Assembly (NCBI RefSeq): GCF_012272835.1
Contig: NZ_JAAWWK010000004.1
Span: forward strand, 372,001-436,000
DNA from: Spongiibacter thalassae
GTDB lineage: Bacteria > Pseudomonadota > Gammaproteobacteria > Pseudomonadales > Spongiibacteraceae
DNA length: 64,000 nucleotides
Direction of reading: 5' to 3'
Under the pieces are notes generated by a model that had not been told where the DNA came from, ran no database searches, and worked only from the letters and a program-made list of their open reading frames with translations. Positions 61,998 through 64,000 of the stretch are shown in pieces (the stretch's first letter is position 1; each line of letters opens with the position of its first letter). The translations under genes and the position numbers were made by a program.

Positions 61998-62797
61998 TCG
62001 TAACCGTCTGCTGTTCTGTCGATGGTGAATCTCACGCCGCTTACCCGCTCTACGCCGGTATCTACCCGACCGTCGGCAAATAGGGTGAACCAGCGGTACC
62101 CGGGGTTCAGCTCGTCTACGGCGAAGGAATTACTGTTTGGTGCGAATTGAATGCAGGTCGATGGGCTGGTCAGCAAGCGATGGGAGCGATGCCGGGTGTC
62201 TGACTGCTGGTGGACATGGCCGGAAACGATGGCGGCGATGTTGTCGCGGCTATCGATAATGTCGAACAGCTCATCAGCATTGTCGATGCGTTGCTCGTCC
62301 AGCCAGTCTGATCCCAAGGCGCGTAAATGATGGTGAACGAAAATCAGGCTGGGATTGTCGTCGGGTAAGTCGCGAACCAGTTGCAGCTGTGAGGGGGCCA
62401 GATGTCCGCCGACTTGTTCCGGCACCGCAGAGTTGAGAAATACCAGCTGCCAGGGATCCAGCTCCAGGGTGCTGCACAGCAGCTCCGGGGCCGCGACTTG
62501 CTGCATCACGCCCAGATCGTCATGGTTGCCGGGCAGCCACACAAGGCGATCGGCGAGTGCATTGAGCTTGGGCAGCAGACGCTGGTAGGCGGATTTGGCG
62601 GCGTTGCCCGACAGGTCGCCCGATGCGACAAGGACATCGATATGGGGGTGATTGTCGCGAATTAATTTAAGTACTTCGTCGAGGCTGTGATCGGTGTCCA
62701 TGCCCAGCAGGCAATCGCCAAGACTTGTACCCAGGTGGCAGTCACTGATCTGTACCACGCAGAGTTCCGATGGGGCCGCAGCCCTTGCAGTAGTCAC
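61994..62797 (-). CDS. cpdA: 3',5'-cyclic-AMP phosphodiesterase CpdA
   Basis: The 267-residue calcineurin-like metallophosphoesterase has all metal motifs: QISDCHLG (16-23), ASGDLSG, LPGNHDD, FVHHHL and SGHVHQ. It hydrolyses cAMP and so tunes Crp-type regulation. The length matches E. coli CpdA (275). It is in the conserved DUF1249-cpdA-yqiA-parE order, with 159 bp to the DUF1249 gene. Confidence 0.94.
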   Translation of the reverse strand: MTTARAAAPSELCVVQISDCHLGTSLGDCLLGMDTDHSLDEVLKLIRDNHPHIDVLVASGDLSGNAAKSAYQRLLPKLNALADRLVWLPGNHDDLGVMQQVAAPELLCSTLELDPWQLVFLNSAVPEQVGGHLAPSQLQLVRDLPDDNPSLIFVHHHLRALGSDWLDEQRIDNADELFDIIDSRDNIAAIVSGHVHQQSDTRHRSHRLLTSPSTCIQFAPNSNSFAVDELNPGYRWFTLFADGRVDTGVERVSGVRFTIDRTADGYE

Positions 62798-62956
62798 AAA
62801 GTATCTCGTGGGTTCCTTGAAAATGCGTTGCTACCCTGGGTAGGAAAACCAGCGAGCCTCCTACATCGTTACCTGATTATAGTCAGCATGACACGGATGC
62901 GTGGGAGGGGGGTATAGGTCCGGGACTGGTTAGTGTGATGGACTTCAAATTCCCCG

Positions 62957-63457
62957 TTAATCATTGCTCTGCTGGCTAACAAGTTCTGTTAGAGAGTGTG
63001 CACTAATTTCACCGCAACGCAAACACTGGCTGAGCCACTCGCCGAGAAAGCGGTTCAGCTGGGCTTTTTCATCCTGCTGAAACATGGCGTCGTTGGGGTA
63101 GGTGTAGCGCGGGCGAATGGGTCTTACGCCCTGGGACTCGACCACTTCGGCCAGCTCGGCGTCGTGATACATGCGCACCTGCAGACGGGTTTCCATCCAG
63201 CCCTGCGTCCTGGCGTGGTTAAGGCTCAGGTCGATCATCGTGGTGTACGGCGCGCGCTCCATAATATGCAGTTGCAGCGTCTCGGTGCCAACGCCAATGG
63301 ACAGACTGCTGCCTTCGGCCAACTCGTCGGGTATCAGTTTGCTCAGGCGCAGGTAATTCATCTCGCAGTCGGCGAGAAGCGTGCTGAGATCGACTTTATA
63401 GGCGGTATCTTTCACATTGCTCCCACTTGTAATACGGCTCAGGGCGAGCGGCTTCAT
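62957..63457 (-). CDS. DUF1249 family protein (YqiB-like)
   Basis: The 166-residue soluble protein matches the YqiB/DUF1249 family: an early DCEMNYLRLSKLIP, then MYHDAELAEV and PRYTYPNDAMFQQDEKAQLNRFLGEWL. Function unknown. It is divergent from tolC with 104 bp between. In enterobacteria nudF sits between these genes; it is absent here. Confidence 0.88.
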   Translation of the reverse strand: MKPLALSRITSGSNVKDTAYKVDLSTLLADCEMNYLRLSKLIPDELAEGSSLSIGVGTETLQLHIMERAPYTTMIDLSLNHARTQGWMETRLQVRMYHDAELAEVVESQGVRPIRPRYTYPNDAMFQQDEKAQLNRFLGEWLSQCLRCGEISAHSLTELVSQQSND

Positions 63458-63561
63458 AATCCATACAATTAGTTAATAATCATTTTCAATAAGGGTGAGT
63501 CTGATAAACTGCGATGCTCACGCAGCCCACCGTTTCCCCGTTAGCAACACAGGTTAACTCT

Positions 63562-64000
63562 ATGATTGCCCATCGTCACTTGCTTCGTGTCGCCTTTGCG
63601 GTTGCCCTTGGTGCACCGGCGGCCCACGCTGAAACCCTGCTGGATGTCTACGAACTGGCGGTACAGAACGACCCGCAACTGAAGGCCGCTGAGGCGACCT
63701 ATCGCGCTGACCGTGAAACCGAGGTATTGGCGCGGTCCGCGTTGCTGCCACGGTTGACCGGGCAAGCATACTATCAGGAGTCAGAGACAGATGCGGCGTC
63801 GAAGAGCACGACCTTTTCCGGCACCTCGGCAACGGTTATCGATCAGCATACCTCAACCGATTCAGAATCCGAAAATTATTCACTGTCGCTGACTCAGCCA
63901 CTGTTCGACTTGCCCGCCTGGTTCAGCTATCGCGCGGGCAAGCGGGTGAGTGAGCGCGCACAGGCCCAGCTTGCCTACGATCAGCAGCAGCTGATTGTTC
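63562..64000 (+). CDS. tolC: TolC-family outer membrane channel protein, partial (N-terminal 146 residues)
   Basis: The first 146 codons of a TolC-like outer membrane efflux protein run off the right edge. It has a signal peptide (1-22, cleavage after AHA) and the family start ETLLDVYELAVQNDPQLKAAEATYRADRE (residues 23-51). A Ser/Thr-rich stretch at about 82-103 is probably a surface loop, followed by SLSLTQPLFD. It would serve type I secretion and tripartite efflux pumps. Synteny with DUF1249, cpdA and parE supports true tolC. Confidence 0.9.
   Translation, partial: MIAHRHLLRVAFAVALGAPAAHAETLLDVYELAVQNDPQLKAAEATYRADRETEVLARSALLPRLTGQAYYQESETDAASKSTTFSGTSATVIDQHTSTDSESENYSLSLTQPLFDLPAWFSYRAGKRVSERAQAQLAYDQQQLIV

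Overview
The window is a 64 kb piece of a GC-rich gammaproteobacterial chromosome. Gene content and order suggest a marine or salt-adapted relative of Pseudomonas and Cellvibrionales (for example Spongiibacteraceae). This placement is inferred from synteny and the ectoine genes; no rRNA gene is present to test it. No tRNA, rRNA, CRISPR array, insertion sequence or prophage was seen. Nearly everything is housekeeping, and several blocks match gene runs found close to oriC in Pseudomonas aeruginosa.

Left block (1-12.4 kb): a partial methyltransferase, trkH, trkA, rsmB, fmt and def run leftward. Facing them are a LysM protein (tsaP-like), dprA, tsaC, hemF, aroE and a Ca2+/cation antiporter. A gamma-carbonic-anhydrase-like protein converges on the antiporter. 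From 12.5 to 23 kb come prlC, a yheV-like zinc ribbon, a SpoIIAA-like protein, a HAD phosphatase, two CBS-domain proteins around a saccharopine-dehydrogenase-like protein and a small lipoprotein. A pirin/azoreductase pair follows with a divergent LysR regulator, then a small secreted protein and a MATE exporter.

The aa3-type cytochrome oxidase locus (23.5-32.2 kb) holds coxB with a fused cytochrome c domain, coxA, cox11, coxC, an antisense DUF2909 gene, SURF1, a single-TM protein, ctaA (heme A), ctaB (heme O) and a SCO copper chaperone. Next is the zinc uptake locus znuB-znuC-zur, divergent from znuA, with a clear Zur-box-like palindrome between them. Then come polA, engB, a cytochrome c5-like protein, cytochrome c4 and a DsbA that appears to be a lipoprotein.

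From 41.2 to 44.5 kb a leftward operon encodes a retropepsin-like periplasmic protease, a 7TM protein with an inactive transglutaminase-like domain and a RimK-like ATP-grasp ligase. This conserved set is poorly understood and is the best candidate here for an undescribed system. A photolyase operon follows.

The ectoine locus (47.1-54.4 kb) has an EctR-type MarR regulator in an operon with a cytochrome c5 paralogue. Divergent from it are ectA, ectB, ectC and the ectoine-linked aspartokinase, then a membrane-anchored TPR protein overlapping the aspartokinase and a sodium/solute symporter. Unusual points are the non-ATG ectA start overlapping a 7-codon upstream frame, and terminator-like hairpins between ectB and ectC. 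The right end carries REP-like repeats, a TauE-type permease, DUF2164, a GGDEF/EAL protein with a degenerate GGDEF site, a nitroreductase, DUF805, a 97-bp tandem repeat, the parE-yqiA-cpdA-DUF1249 run and the start of tolC.
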